DNA of 64,000 nucleotides from Microbacterium cremeum (GCF_015277855.1 NZ_CP063812.1:3658001-3722000); one strand, 5' to 3'; shown: positions 7,686 through 18,089, numbered from the stretch's first letter. Numbers and translations: made by a program. Notes: generated by a model from the sequence alone, not told the origin.

Positions 7686-8839
7686 TGACGGCCCGCATCG
7701 TGTCGATCGGCACCGCTGTTCCCCCCACGAGGATCGCGCAGGAGAACGTGCGCGACCTCTTCGCGGGCCAGCCCGGTCTCGACCGCCTCACGCGCCGACG
7801 CGTCCACGCCGCGTTCGGCGCCTCCGCGATCGAGCACCGGCACACCGTGCTCACCGAGCTCGGCGATCCCGGGTCGCGCGACGGGTCGGCCCCGCGGTTC
7901 CTCGACGGCGCGCGCACCCTCCTTGCCCCGACGACCGGCGAGCGCAACGACCTCTACACCCGCGTCGCGCCGCCGCTGTCGGCGGCCGCCGCCACTCAGG
8001 CGCTGACGGATGCCGGCATCGCGGCATCCGTCGTCACCCACGTCGTCACCGTCTCGTGCACGGGCTTCTTCGCCCCGGGGCCCGACTACCGGCTCGTGCG
8101 CGACCTCGGCCTGCCCGCCACGGTCGAGCGCTACCACCTGGGCTTCATCGGCTGCGCGGCCGCCCTGCCCGCGCTCCGGCTGGCCGCGCGGCTCGCGCGC
8201 GCCCAGCCCGACGCCGTCGTGCTCGTGGTGTGCACCGAACTCTGCTCGCTGCACGTGCGCGCCTCGGACGACCCGCAGCAGATCGTCGCGGCATCCGTCT
8301 TCGCCGACGGCGCGGCCGCCGCCGTCGTGACCGCCGCCGACGTCGGGCGCGCCGGCGGCCTCGAGCTCGACCGGTTCGGCACCGCTCTGACCGACGAGGG
8401 CGAGAGTGACATGGTGTGGACGATCGGCGACCACGGGTTCGAGATGGTGCTGTCGGCCGAGGTGCCCCGCATCATCGGGCGCGAGATCCGCGGCGCGGTC
8501 GACCGGTTCGTCGGCGATGACCGGCCGCCGGACGTGTGGGCCGTGCACCCCGGCGGACGCAGCGTGCTCGACCGCGTCGAGTCGGGGCTCGCCCTCGCCC
8601 CGGAGGCTCTCGACGCCTCGCGCACGGTGCTGCGGGACTACGGCAACATGTCGAGCGTCACGATCCTGTTCATCCTGCGCGCCCTGCTGCGCGACGACGC
8701 GGTGGCAGACGGGGCCCGCGTCGCCGGGCTCGCGTTCGGCCCGGGCCTGACCGTCGAGTCCGCGATGCTGACCAAGCGCGCGCAGGTGCCGTCCGCCGCT
8801 GCCGCGGGGACGCCCGCCGCCGTCGCGGTCCCGGCATGA
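7685..8839 (+). CDS. Type III polyketide synthase (alkylresorcinol/pyrone synthase-like)
   Basis: 384 residues, normal for chalcone-synthase-fold enzymes. The catalytic triad is visible: Cys125 in VSCTGFFAPG, His288 in WAVHPGG and Asn321 in YGNMSS. GFIGCAAALPALRLA is also conserved. Such enzymes extend fatty acyl starters with malonyl-CoA to alkylresorcinols or alkylpyrones. Methyltransferase and flavin oxidoreductase genes follow within one operon, and a UbiA-type prenyltransferase converges from downstream. This resembles the Streptomyces srsABC phenolic-lipid operon (synthase, methylase, hydroxylase). A membrane phenolic lipid or quinone is therefore the likely product. Confidence 0.9.
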   Translation: MTARIVSIGTAVPPTRIAQENVRDLFAGQPGLDRLTRRRVHAAFGASAIEHRHTVLTELGDPGSRDGSAPRFLDGARTLLAPTTGERNDLYTRVAPPLSAAAATQALTDAGIAASVVTHVVTVSCTGFFAPGPDYRLVRDLGLPATVERYHLGFIGCAAALPALRLAARLARAQPDAVVLVVCTELCSLHVRASDDPQQIVAASVFADGAAAAVVTAADVGRAGGLELDRFGTALTDEGESDMVWTIGDHGFEMVLSAEVPRIIGREIRGAVDRFVGDDRPPDVWAVHPGGRSVLDRVESGLALAPEALDASRTVLRDYGNMSSVTILFILRALLRDDAVADGARVAGLAFGPGLTVESAMLTKRAQVPSAAAAGTPAAVAVPA

Positions 8840-8849
8840 CGGGCGTGCG

Positions 8850-9554
8850 ATGACGCTCACGGCCCGCGACGAGGCTCTCACCGAGCTGATGGACGACCCC
8901 GACTGCGACCCCGCGCGCCTGGACGCGACGCTGCGCCGCTTCGACACCGTGAACCGGCTCGTCGCGGGGTGGGGCACGGTGTACCGGTCGACGCTGGGCC
9001 CGTACCTCGCATCGCTCTCGCGACCGGCCCGCGTCCTCGACCTCGGATCGGGTGGGGGCGACATCGTCGTGCGCCTGGCCGATGCCGCCCGGCGCGACGG
9101 CCTCGACGTCGCCTGGACGGGTGCGGATCCCGACGCGCGTTCGCACCGGGCCGCGCTCGCACGCCGGCGCCCGCCCGAGGTGACGTTCCGGTGCACGGAT
9201 GCCGCGGCCCTCGTCGCCGAGGGCGATGCGTTCGATGCGGTGCTGTCGAACCACGTGCTGCATCACCTGGGCGACCAGCTGCCGGCGTTCCTGTCGGCTT
9301 CGTCCCTGCTCTCGCGCGGCATCGTGCTGCACAGCGACATCGCCCGCAGCCGGCTCGCGTACGGACTGTACGCCGTGGGCATCACACCGCTCGCGCCCGG
9401 CACGTTCCTGCGCACCGACGGCCTGCGCTCGATCCGCCGCAGCTACACGCGCAGCGAGCTCGCCGAGGTGCTCGCCCGCGAGATGCCCGGCGTGTGGTCG
9501 GTGTCCGAGCCGGTGCCGTTCCGCCTGCTGGTGCAGGGGCCGGGGCGTGGCTGA
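8850..9554 (+). CDS. Class I SAM-dependent methyltransferase
   Basis: 234 residues. VLDLGSGGGD is SAM-binding motif I, GADPD the acidic loop, and FDAVLSNHVLHHL motif IV. It starts 10 nt after the PKS stop and its stop lies 8 bp inside the next gene, so it belongs to the same operon. It probably O- or C-methylates the PKS-derived resorcinol or quinone. The Streptomyces SrsB methylase is a different, membrane-type enzyme, so this would be a functional analogue rather than an orthologue. Confidence 0.88.
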   Translation: MTLTARDEALTELMDDPDCDPARLDATLRRFDTVNRLVAGWGTVYRSTLGPYLASLSRPARVLDLGSGGGDIVVRLADAARRDGLDVAWTGADPDARSHRAALARRRPPEVTFRCTDAAALVAEGDAFDAVLSNHVLHHLGDQLPAFLSASSLLSRGIVLHSDIARSRLAYGLYAVGITPLAPGTFLRTDGLRSIRRSYTRSELAEVLAREMPGVWSVSEPVPFRLLVQGPGRG

Positions 9555-10701
9555 GGTCACCGTCGTCGGCGCCGGGCCGGTCGGCCTGCTGCTCGCCGGC
9601 GACCTCGCCCGGCGCGGAGTCGACGTCGAGGTGCTGGAGCGTCGAGCCGCGGCCGGCGGCGGAACGCGGGCGATCGGCATCCACGCTCCCGTGCTCGCGG
9701 CGCTCGAGGACGCCGGCGTCACCGAGCGGCTGCTCGAGGACGCCGTGCGCGTCCGCCGCGGCGAGGCGCGCAGCGGAGGCCGCCTGCTCGGCGTGGTGCG
9801 GTTCGACCGGGTGGCGACGAGGTTCCCGTTCGTCGCGACGCTGCCGCAGGCGGCGACCGAGGCCGTGCTCGCCGCCGATGCGCCCGAACCGCGACGCGGC
9901 GCGAACGTCATGGCCGTGCTGCCCGCGGCGGGCGGCGTGCGGGTGCGCGCGGGCCTCGGCGGGCGGCCGATCGAGCTCGACAGCCGGTTCGTCGTCGTCG
10001 CCGCCGGGGCCGGCGGGCGCGGCCTGGTGTACCGGCCCGAGGCGCTGCGCCCGCGGGAGTACCGCGACCGGTACCTGATGACGGATGCCGCGGCCGGCGC
10101 CCGCACCGACGACCGCGCCGCCGACGCCGAGGTCGCGGTCGTGCACCTCGATCCGGGCGGCGTGCTCGAGTCCTTCCCGCTGCCCGGCGGCGTGCGGCGG
10201 TTCGTCGCGTGGGACGACCCGCGGGCCTCGGCGGATCCGGCCTCGCGGGTGCGGCGCTTGCGCGCCGCGCTGGAGCGCCGGGGCGAGTCGGCCGCCGACG
10301 CCGTCGAGGACGCGACGTCCTTCGGCGTGCGCCGTTTCGTCGCGCCGCGCCTGCGCAACGGACGGGTGTTCGTGATCGGCGACACCGCGCACGAGGTGAG
10401 CCCGATCGGCGGTCAGGGCATGAACCTCGGCCTGCTGGACGCCGCGACGCTCGCGCCGCTGCTGGCGCGGTGGGTGCGCACCGGCGAGGCCCCCGAGCCC
10501 GAGCTGCAGCGGTGGGAGCGCCGGCGCGTGCGCTCCGCACGGGCGGCGGCGCGGCTGGCGTGGGCGAACACGGCGCTGGGCCGCGCGATGCCGGGGGTCC
10601 TCGACGGCGCGCGGCGCACCACGGTGCGCGCGATGCTCGCGGCTCCGTTCGACCGAGTGTTCGCCCGCGCCTACGCCATGGGCTTCGACGCCGACGCCTG
10701 A
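9547..10701 (+). CDS. FAD-dependent oxidoreductase (aromatic hydroxylase-like)
   Basis: 384 residues from GTG 9547, which overlaps the methyltransferase by 8 bp. The N-terminal GAGPVGLLLAGDLARRGVDV is the FAD dinucleotide fold, followed by the adenine-binding acidic residue in VLERRA. FVIGDTAHEVSPIGGQGMN near residue 290 is the GD motif of group A flavin monooxygenases. It likely hydroxylates or oxidises the phenolic lipid to a quinol or quinone. The start places the GxGxxG at residue 8, as is usual in the family. Confidence 0.88.
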   Translation: MAEVTVVGAGPVGLLLAGDLARRGVDVEVLERRAAAGGGTRAIGIHAPVLAALEDAGVTERLLEDAVRVRRGEARSGGRLLGVVRFDRVATRFPFVATLPQAATEAVLAADAPEPRRGANVMAVLPAAGGVRVRAGLGGRPIELDSRFVVVAAGAGGRGLVYRPEALRPREYRDRYLMTDAAAGARTDDRAADAEVAVVHLDPGGVLESFPLPGGVRRFVAWDDPRASADPASRVRRLRAALERRGESAADAVEDATSFGVRRFVAPRLRNGRVFVIGDTAHEVSPIGGQGMNLGLLDAATLAPLLARWVRTGEAPEPELQRWERRRVRSARAAARLAWANTALGRAMPGVLDGARRTTVRAMLAAPFDRVFARAYAMGFDADA

Positions 10702-11030
10702 GCCCGGGCGCCGCTCGCGGCGGCGGGCCGGGCGGGGCGCGGCTCCGGGCTGGGGCGGGGCGGGGCTCGCGGCGGGTGGCTCGCGGCGGGTGGGCCGGGG
10801 CGGGTGGGTCGGGGCGAGGGGGTCGGGGCGAGGCGAGGTCGCCCGAGGCAGTCGAGAAACCACATCCCCGTCGAGAAACCACACGCCGGGGCGAGTCTCA
10901 ACCTCCGCGTGGTTTCTCAACCTCTACGTGGTTTCTCAACCTCCGCGTGGTTCCTCAACCCCCAGGGCGAGTCTCAACCTCCGCGTGGTTCCTCAACCTC
11001 CGCATGGTTCCTCAACCTCCGTGGGGTTCC
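10702..11030. other. Gene-free interval filled with two kinds of tandem repeat
   Basis: This 329-nt space lies between the convergent flavin oxidoreductase and UbiA genes. Its left half is G-rich low-complexity DNA and its right half is a 19-bp tandem array that reaches the UbiA stop codon. The open frames across it are not credible coding sequence, because the repeat period is not a multiple of three and all frames give similar low-complexity peptides. Confidence 0.8.
10797..10838 (+). repeat. 14-bp G-rich tandem repeat, three units
   Basis: Units GGGGCGGGTGGGTC (10797-10810), GGGGCGAGGGGGTC (10811-10824) and GGGGCGAGGCGAGG (10825-10838). Further G-rich sequence with two copies of CTCGCGGCGGGTGG precedes them. 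It could form a quadruplex on the plus strand. Confidence 0.7.
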
Positions 11031-11035
11031 TCAAC
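10851..11035. repeat. 19-bp tandem repeat array, eight direct and two inverted units
   Basis: CTCAAC recurs at 10897, 10916, 10935, 10954, 10973, 10992, 11011 and 11030, exactly 19 bp apart. The common unit is CTCAACCTCCGCGTGGTTT, with variants ending TTC, and a divergent fourth unit that ends GGGCGAGT. Upstream, GTCGAGAAACCAC occurs at 10851 and 10870, also 19 bp apart, which is the same core (GAGAAACCAC) in opposite orientation. The last partial unit overlaps the UbiA stop codon at 11031-11033. No spacers are present, so it is not a CRISPR array. Confidence 0.9.
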
Positions 11036-11891
11036 GCCCGGCGAGCATGCCGCCCGACACGACGAGCTGCGCGGCGAGAAGCAGTGCTGCGAGCATCACG
11101 AGGCGGAAGAGCATGCGCGACGGAGGCCGGGTCGCCACGAGCCATGCGGTCGCCCCGGCGACCACCACGACGGCGGCGAAGAACACCCACGACACCGGTG
11201 CCACCGCGGCGAGCTCGCCGCCGGCGGCACCGAGGAGCACCGCGAGCGCGCCGGTCGCCACGGCGAGCGCGGCGACGACCGCCGAAGCACGGGCACCGAG
11301 GCGATGCGGCAGCCCCCGCACCCCGGTCCGCGCATCGTCGGAGAGGTCGGGCAGCACGTTCGTGAGGTGCACCGCGGCACCGAGCGCGGCGCCCGCGATC
11401 CACGCCCATCCGGCCGCGAACGCCGGGGGCTCGGCCGAGAGCGTCGCGAGCGACGGGAACACGCCGAAGCTGACCAGGAACGGCGCGATCGACCACGCCG
11501 TCGACTTCAGGCCCACGTTGTACGCCCACGCCGAACCGAGCGTCAGGGCGTGTGCCGCCAGCATCCGCCATCCCAGCGGAGCCGACAGCGCCAGCGCGGC
11601 GGCGAGGGCGACGGATGCCGCGATCCACGCCGCCCGCACCGACGCGTCGCCGCGGGCCAGGGGCTTGTCACTGCGCCCCACGGCGCGATCCCGCGGCGCG
11701 TCGACGGCGTCGTTCGAGATGCCGACCGAGAGCTGGCCCGCGAAGACCGCGAGCGTCAGCAGCGCGAGGCGCCAGGGCGGGAGCCCGATCGCCAGGCCGA
11801 GGGCGAAGGCGAGCGCCGTGACGACGAGCGTGGGTCCCGGGTGGGACGATCCCCACAGGGCTCGGAGCGTGCGCACGCTCGATGCTCTCAC
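11031..11891 (-). CDS. UbiA family prenyltransferase
   Basis: 286 residues from GTG 11891; the exact start is uncertain and could lie upstream. The two aspartate-rich motifs of UbiA enzymes are present: NDAVDAPRDRAVGRSDKP (motif 1, metal-diphosphate binding) and NVLPDLSDDARTGVRGLPHR (motif 2). Eight or nine hydrophobic segments place it in the membrane. It transfers a prenyl chain onto an aromatic acceptor. Its closeness to the PKS/methyltransferase/flavoenzyme operon suggests that the acceptor is the phenolic lipid, but it is convergent, separated by the repeat array, and could instead serve another pathway. Confidence 0.85.
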   Translation of the reverse strand: MRASSVRTLRALWGSSHPGPTLVVTALAFALGLAIGLPPWRLALLTLAVFAGQLSVGISNDAVDAPRDRAVGRSDKPLARGDASVRAAWIAASVALAAALALSAPLGWRMLAAHALTLGSAWAYNVGLKSTAWSIAPFLVSFGVFPSLATLSAEPPAFAAGWAWIAGAALGAAVHLTNVLPDLSDDARTGVRGLPHRLGARASAVVAALAVATGALAVLLGAAGGELAAVAPVSWVFFAAVVVVAGATAWLVATRPPSRMLFRLVMLAALLLAAQLVVSGGMLAGR

Positions 11892-11920
11892 GCACCGCCC
11901 CGCCGAGCCCCACCCCGAGT

Positions 11921-12003
11921 GCGAAAACACCAGTCCGTCACCACGACACGCCGACGACGGATGCCCCACCCCGGCGTGTCCCGTCACCGACCGGTGTTTC
12001 CGC
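11921..12003. repeat. Imperfect inverted repeat between UbiA and clpB
   Basis: Arms 11921-11952 and 11973-12003 pair well at both ends (GACACGCC with GGCGTGTC, and the AACACC region with GGTGTTT) but are mismatched in the middle. Like the 1558-1630 element it begins beside a GAGTGC sequence. It may be a clpB terminator or a dispersed palindromic element. Confidence 0.5.
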
Positions 12004-12026
12004 AAGGCGGAACCCACCCGGCGGGC

Positions 12027-14240
<2,214 letters not shown>

Positions 14241-14270
14241 TCGTTCTCCTGGAAGTCTGTGCTCACGAAA

Positions 14271-14291
14271 CTTGAGTCGTGCGGGCTCAAG
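14271..14291. promoter_or_regulatory. HAIR operator (HspR binding site) of clpB
   Basis: CTTGAGT-N7-GCTCAAG, one mismatch from the HspR-associated inverted repeat CTTGAGT-N7-ACTCAAG. It ends 31 nt upstream of the clpB ATG. HspR with DnaK represses chaperone genes through this element in actinobacteria, so clpB should be heat-inducible. The dodecin gene is divergent from the same interval. Confidence 0.85.
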
Positions 14292-14443
14292 TTTAGCAAA
14301 GCGAACGCTGCGGCGGTAGGGGCGGATGCCGCAGGCCGGGCGCAGCGCCCTGCGGGCCGGTGACCGCGGGCCGCGCACGGGGAGGGGTTGATCGCCCGCG
14401 CACGCAGGACGATCCTGGAGCCACGCGAACAAGGGAGTTCATC

Positions 14444-14656
14444 ATGAGCAACACGTCGGTCGCACGCGTCACCACCATCACCGCCCGGTCGCCCGAGAGC
14501 TTCGAGGCGGCGCTCAAGGAAGGCATCGCCCGCTCCCACGCGACGTTGCGCAACGTCAGCGGAGCGTGGGTCAAGGAACAGACGGTCGAGTGCGACGACG
14601 GCGCCATCACGACGTTCCAGGTCGTGCTGGAAGTGACCTTCGTCCTCGACGACTGA
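14444..14656 (+). CDS. Dodecin family protein
   Basis: 70 residues, the typical dodecin length. SVARVTTITARSPESFEAAL, GIARSHATLRNVSGAWV and VVLEVTFVLDD match the beta-alpha-beta-beta dodecin fold. Dodecins form hollow dodecamers that bind flavins or CoA in the cytoplasm and act as flavin buffers. An AAGGGAG ribosome site (14432-14438) precedes ATG 14444. It is convergent with the SulP gene. Confidence 0.92.
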   Translation: MSNTSVARVTTITARSPESFEAALKEGIARSHATLRNVSGAWVKEQTVECDDGAITTFQVVLEVTFVLDD

Positions 14657-14680
14657 GCGCCCGGCCGGCCGCCGGGCTCA
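14655..14680. terminator. Hairpin between dodecin and SulP genes
   Basis: TGAG and GCCCGGC (14659-14665) pair with GCCGGGC (14671-14677) and CTCA around a 5-nt loop, directly at the dodecin stop and overlapping the SulP 3' end. Placement suggests a bidirectional terminator. Confidence 0.6.
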
Positions 14681-16345
14681 GGAGCGGTTGCGCTCGTCGC
14701 GCGCGTCGTCGTACGCGCGCCGCAGCGCCGCGCCCACCCACTCGGTGCCGCGGTAGATGTTGTCGTCGCCGATGTCGACGGCCAGCCCGCCGGCCTCGAG
14801 CTGCCGCACGACGACCTCCTCGCTGACCACGACCTTCAGGCTCGAGCCCACCCGCGCCAGATCGCGCGCATAGCGGCGCAGCACCTCGACGAACGCGAGC
14901 CCGACGTCGTCGGTGCCGCGCAGCCGCACGATGACGACGGAGTTCTGCGACTCGGCCGTGACCTCGGGAAGCTGGCGCTCGAACGTCGGCGCGCTGGCGA
15001 AGAAGAGACTGCCGTAGGGCTGGAGGACGACGATCTCGCGGGGCGGGATGGCGTGCGGCGGGTCGATCTCGCGCATCCGGCCGTCGGCGGCGAACACCAC
15101 GCGGCGCACGCGGAGGTGGTTGGACTGCTGCGCGACGAACAGGATGATGCCGAGCCCGACGCCCGCCAGGACGGCGAACTGCAGCGGGATGACGAGCATC
15201 AGCACGAACGTCACCGCCATGACGACGGTGGGAAGGGGCCCGCTCTTGACCACCGAATACACGCGACTGGGCTTCACCGCCGTCACCCCGACGACGATCA
15301 GCAGGCCCGCCAGCGCCGGCATCGCGATGAACGCGACGAGGTCGGACGCGAACAGGATCACCAGCGACATGACTCCGGCCGCGAGGAAGTACACCAGCCG
15401 GGTCTGCGCGCCGGCGGTCACCACCAGCGACGATCCCGACGACGATCCGCCCACCGGCATCCCGCGGAACAGCCCCGACAGCAGGTTGCCGGCGCCCTGA
15501 CCGATCAGGTCGCGCGAGACGTCGGCGGGTTTGCCGTCCCGTGAGGCGATGCCCGCCGAGACACCCGCCCCCTGGACGAGCGCCACGAACGTCAGCGACA
15601 CCGCGGGGATCGCCACGAAGAGGAGGTCGTCGAGGCTGGGCAGCACGGGGGCCGGCAGCGAGCCCGGCACGTCGACGAGATCGTGCAGGACGATGACCGG
15701 ATGCGGCACCCACAGGTTCAGCAGAACGGCACAGATCGATCCGACGACGACCGCGACGACGAGGCTGAGCGCGCCGACCCGCGTGTGCTGGAGCAGCACG
15801 ATGATCAGGATCGTGATGGCGCCCACCACGAGCGACGGCACGCTCCACTCCAGGACGTGCGTCGCGAGGTCGAGCGTCTTCGCGATGCGGTTCACGCCGC
15901 GCGAGGCGTAGCCGGTGAGGTTCGACAGCTGGCCCAGCACGATGTTGACCCCGACGGCGGTGACGAACCCGGTCATCACGGCGGTGGGGACGAACCTCAC
16001 CAGCCGCCCGCCGCCCAGGAGCCCGAGCACGACCAGCAGCACGCCGCTGAGCATCGCGAGCGTGAACAGCGCGCGGTCGGGGTCGGCGCGGGTCTGCAGA
16101 TCGGCGTCAGCGACGATGAGCGCCATCGCGCCGGTGACCTGCACGGTCATGAGCGCGCTGCTGGTGAACAGCGCGGCCCCGACCATGCCGAACAGATGGC
16201 CGTAGAGGCCGGCGAGCGGGTTGACGCCCGCCAGCAGGCCCTGCGCGAGCCCGTCGGGCACGCTCTCGACGCCGAGCGTGACGCCCGCCACGAGGTCGCG
16301 GCGCAGCGTCTTGCGCGAGAACCACGTGCGCGGATCCAGACTCAC
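14678..16345 (-). CDS. SulP family inorganic anion transporter with STAS domain
   Basis: 555 residues. It begins with a short cytoplasmic helix, then ESVPDGLAQGLLAGVNPLAGLYGHL, the conserved first-segment region of SLC26/SulP transporters. About 12-14 membrane segments run to residue ~420, including GGSSSGSSLVVTAGAQTR. A C-terminal STAS domain (~435-545) contains SVVIVRLRGTDDVGLAFVEVL. SulP proteins move sulfate, bicarbonate or other anions; the substrate is not determined here. No carbonic anhydrase is fused or adjacent. It is divergent from the DUF7144 gene across a 193-nt gap. Confidence 0.9.
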   Translation of the reverse strand: MSLDPRTWFSRKTLRRDLVAGVTLGVESVPDGLAQGLLAGVNPLAGLYGHLFGMVGAALFTSSALMTVQVTGAMALIVADADLQTRADPDRALFTLAMLSGVLLVVLGLLGGGRLVRFVPTAVMTGFVTAVGVNIVLGQLSNLTGYASRGVNRIAKTLDLATHVLEWSVPSLVVGAITILIIVLLQHTRVGALSLVVAVVVGSICAVLLNLWVPHPVIVLHDLVDVPGSLPAPVLPSLDDLLFVAIPAVSLTFVALVQGAGVSAGIASRDGKPADVSRDLIGQGAGNLLSGLFRGMPVGGSSSGSSLVVTAGAQTRLVYFLAAGVMSLVILFASDLVAFIAMPALAGLLIVVGVTAVKPSRVYSVVKSGPLPTVVMAVTFVLMLVIPLQFAVLAGVGLGIILFVAQQSNHLRVRRVVFAADGRMREIDPPHAIPPREIVVLQPYGSLFFASAPTFERQLPEVTAESQNSVVIVRLRGTDDVGLAFVEVLRRYARDLARVGSSLKVVVSEEVVVRQLEAGGLAVDIGDDNIYRGTEWVGAALRRAYDDARDERNRS

Positions 16346-16538
16346 AGGCCCACGCTAGCGAAGCGCCTCCCCCCGGCGCCGCCCTGCAGGGCCCCCGAGC
16401 GGACCCTCCGAGAGGATTTCACGCGACCTGCGTGACGCGCAGACACTCAGCCTTCTCTCAGAATCGAAGGTGACGCAGGGTTCCACATCGGCGCTCTGCA
16501 GGAGCGCAGTGACTCCGCCAACCTGAAAGGGATCCTCC

Positions 16539-16943
16539 ATGACCGACAACGACACCACCGTCACCGGCTGGGTGGGATGGGGCGTGTTCGCCGCCGTCGT
16601 CCTCATCATCTCCGGAATCATCAACATCTTCCACGGCCTGCAGGCCCTCATCGGGCCCGACACGGCCTACTTCCTCGGCGAGGCGGGCCTGTTCTCGCTC
16701 GACATCGAAGCGTGGGGCTGGTTCCACCTGATCCTCGGTGTGCTGATCCTCCTGGTCGGCCTCGCCCTGTGGGGCGGCGCGACGTGGGCACGCGTCATCG
16801 CGGTCATCCTGGTCGCGCTGAACGCCATCGCGCAGCTCACGCTGATCGCGGCGCAGCCGTGGCTCTCGCTCGCCGTCCTCGCGCTCGACATCCTCGTGAT
16901 CTACGCGCTCACGGTGCACGGTCGCGAGCTCAAGGCGCGCTGA
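16539..16943 (+). CDS. DUF7144-type small membrane protein
   Basis: 134 residues with four hydrophobic segments: VGWGVFAAVVLIISGIINI, GWFHLILGVLILLVGLAL, WARVIAVILVALNAIAQL and WLSLAVLALDILVIYAL. The layout and the WGWFHL.LG motif fit the actinobacterial DUF7144 family of unknown function. AAAGGGA lies about 8 nt before the ATG. It is monocistronic and convergent with the GlxA-type regulator; function unknown. Confidence 0.75.
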   Translation: MTDNDTTVTGWVGWGVFAAVVLIISGIINIFHGLQALIGPDTAYFLGEAGLFSLDIEAWGWFHLILGVLILLVGLALWGGATWARVIAVILVALNAIAQLTLIAAQPWLSLAVLALDILVIYALTVHGRELKAR

Positions 16944-16980
16944 ACCACGCCGCACTGACGGGCACCGCCTGACGCGCCCG

Positions 16981-18003
16981 TCACGCGACGAGAACGGATG
17001 CCTCGGCTCCCGCTTCGGCGGGGGCCGAGGCATCCGTCATGTCGTGCTCTTCGTCGGTGCAGCGGAAACGCGCGCGGTACGCGGTGGGGGTCGTGCCCAG
17101 CACGCGTGCGAAGTTCTGCCGCAGCACCGCGGCCGAGCCGAAGCCGCTCTCGTAGGCGATACGGTCGAGGCCGAGGTCGGTCTTCTCGAGCAGTCGCTGC
17201 GCGTGGATGATGCGCTGACGCGCCAGCCACGCCGCCGGAGTCGCGCCGTGGTCGGCCTTGAACCGGCGGGCGAAGGTGCGCGGCGACATGTGGGCCTTGG
17301 CGGCGAGCTGGTCGACGGTGAGGTCGAGGCGCAGGTTGTCGAGCATCCAGTCCGTGACCGGCGCGAGCGAGAGCGACGTGGTGGCCGGCAGCGGCTTGTC
17401 GATGAACTGCGCCTGCCCGCCGTCGCGCTGCGGGGGCACGACCATGCGCCGGGCGATCTTGTTGGTGAGCTCCGCGCCGATCTCCTGCCGCAGCAGGTGC
17501 AGGCAGGCGTCGAGACCCGCCGCGGTTCCGGCGCTCGTGATGATGCGACCGTCCTGCACGTAGAGCACGTCGGGGTCGACGTCGATCTGCGGATACATCC
17601 CCATCATGGTGGGCGCGTACATCCAGTGGGTCGTCGCGCGTCGCCCGTCGAGCACGCCCGCGGCGGCGAGGATGAACGACCCGCTGCACACGCTCAGCAC
17701 CCACGCGTCTCGTGCGACCGCCGCGCGCACGACGTCGAGCACACGCGGATCGGTGCGCTGCCAGTACTCGCGCGGGGTGGGGCACACCACGACGAGGTCG
17801 GCCTCGTAGGCGAACGACAGGTCGGCGTCGACGTTGATCGAGAACCCCATCTTGGACTGCACGACCCCGGGGTCGGCCGTGACGACACGGAAGTCGAAGT
17901 TCGGGACGCCGTCGTCCGAGCGATCGAGGCCGAACGCCTCGCAGGCCACGCCGAACTCGAACGGCGCGAAGCCGTCCATCACGATGCAGGCGACTGTCTT
18001 CAC
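16981..18003 (-). CDS. GlxA family transcriptional regulator (DJ-1/PfpI domain plus AraC HTH)
   Basis: 340 residues from GTG 18003, preceded by AGGAGGT. Residues ~1-190 form a DJ-1/PfpI-like domain with the nucleophile-elbow-like VLSVCSGSFILAAAG. Residues ~215-320 hold two AraC helix-turn-helices (LAAKAHMSPRTFARRFK and IAYESGFGSAAVLRQNF). Such regulators sense small metabolites through the PfpI-like domain. It is divergent from a small membrane protein gene, and a 16-bp palindrome lies between them. A long hairpin is built into the last codons of this gene. Confidence 0.9.
   Translation of the reverse strand: MKTVACIVMDGFAPFEFGVACEAFGLDRSDDGVPNFDFRVVTADPGVVQSKMGFSINVDADLSFAYEADLVVVCPTPREYWQRTDPRVLDVVRAAVARDAWVLSVCSGSFILAAAGVLDGRRATTHWMYAPTMMGMYPQIDVDPDVLYVQDGRIITSAGTAAGLDACLHLLRQEIGAELTNKIARRMVVPPQRDGGQAQFIDKPLPATTSLSLAPVTDWMLDNLRLDLTVDQLAAKAHMSPRTFARRFKADHGATPAAWLARQRIIHAQRLLEKTDLGLDRIAYESGFGSAAVLRQNFARVLGTTPTAYRARFRCTDEEHDMTDASAPAEAGAEASVLVA
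16994..17037. terminator. Terminator-like hairpin inside the 3' end of the GlxA-type gene
   Basis: Arms at 16994-17013 and 17018-17037 pair over 20 bp with one G:T pair, closed by a TTCG tetraloop (17014-17017). The outer part is ACGGATGCCTCGGC against GCCGAGGCATCCGT. It lies entirely within the last ~20 codons of the regulator and about 50 nt after the stop of the convergent membrane protein gene, so it probably terminates that transcript. Confidence 0.65.
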
Positions 18004-18046
18004 GTGTACCTCCTGGCTGGCAGTTTTCCTGCGAGACGTGTCTATC

Positions 18047-18062
18047 CTGCCACTAGTGGCAG
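18047..18062. promoter_or_regulatory. 16-bp palindrome CTGCCACTAGTGGCAG
   Basis: A perfect palindrome in the 86-nt gap between the GlxA-type regulator and the divergent 38-residue protein gene. It lies about 15 nt upstream of the latter's -10 element. It is a candidate operator for autoregulation by the AraC/GlxA protein. Confidence 0.55.
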
Positions 18063-18089
18063 TCGTGGCACAAGCGTAGCGTTTCTGCC

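Noticed and set aside
10851..11035. CRISPR-like array
   Set aside because: The 19-bp units follow each other without spacers and no cas genes are present.
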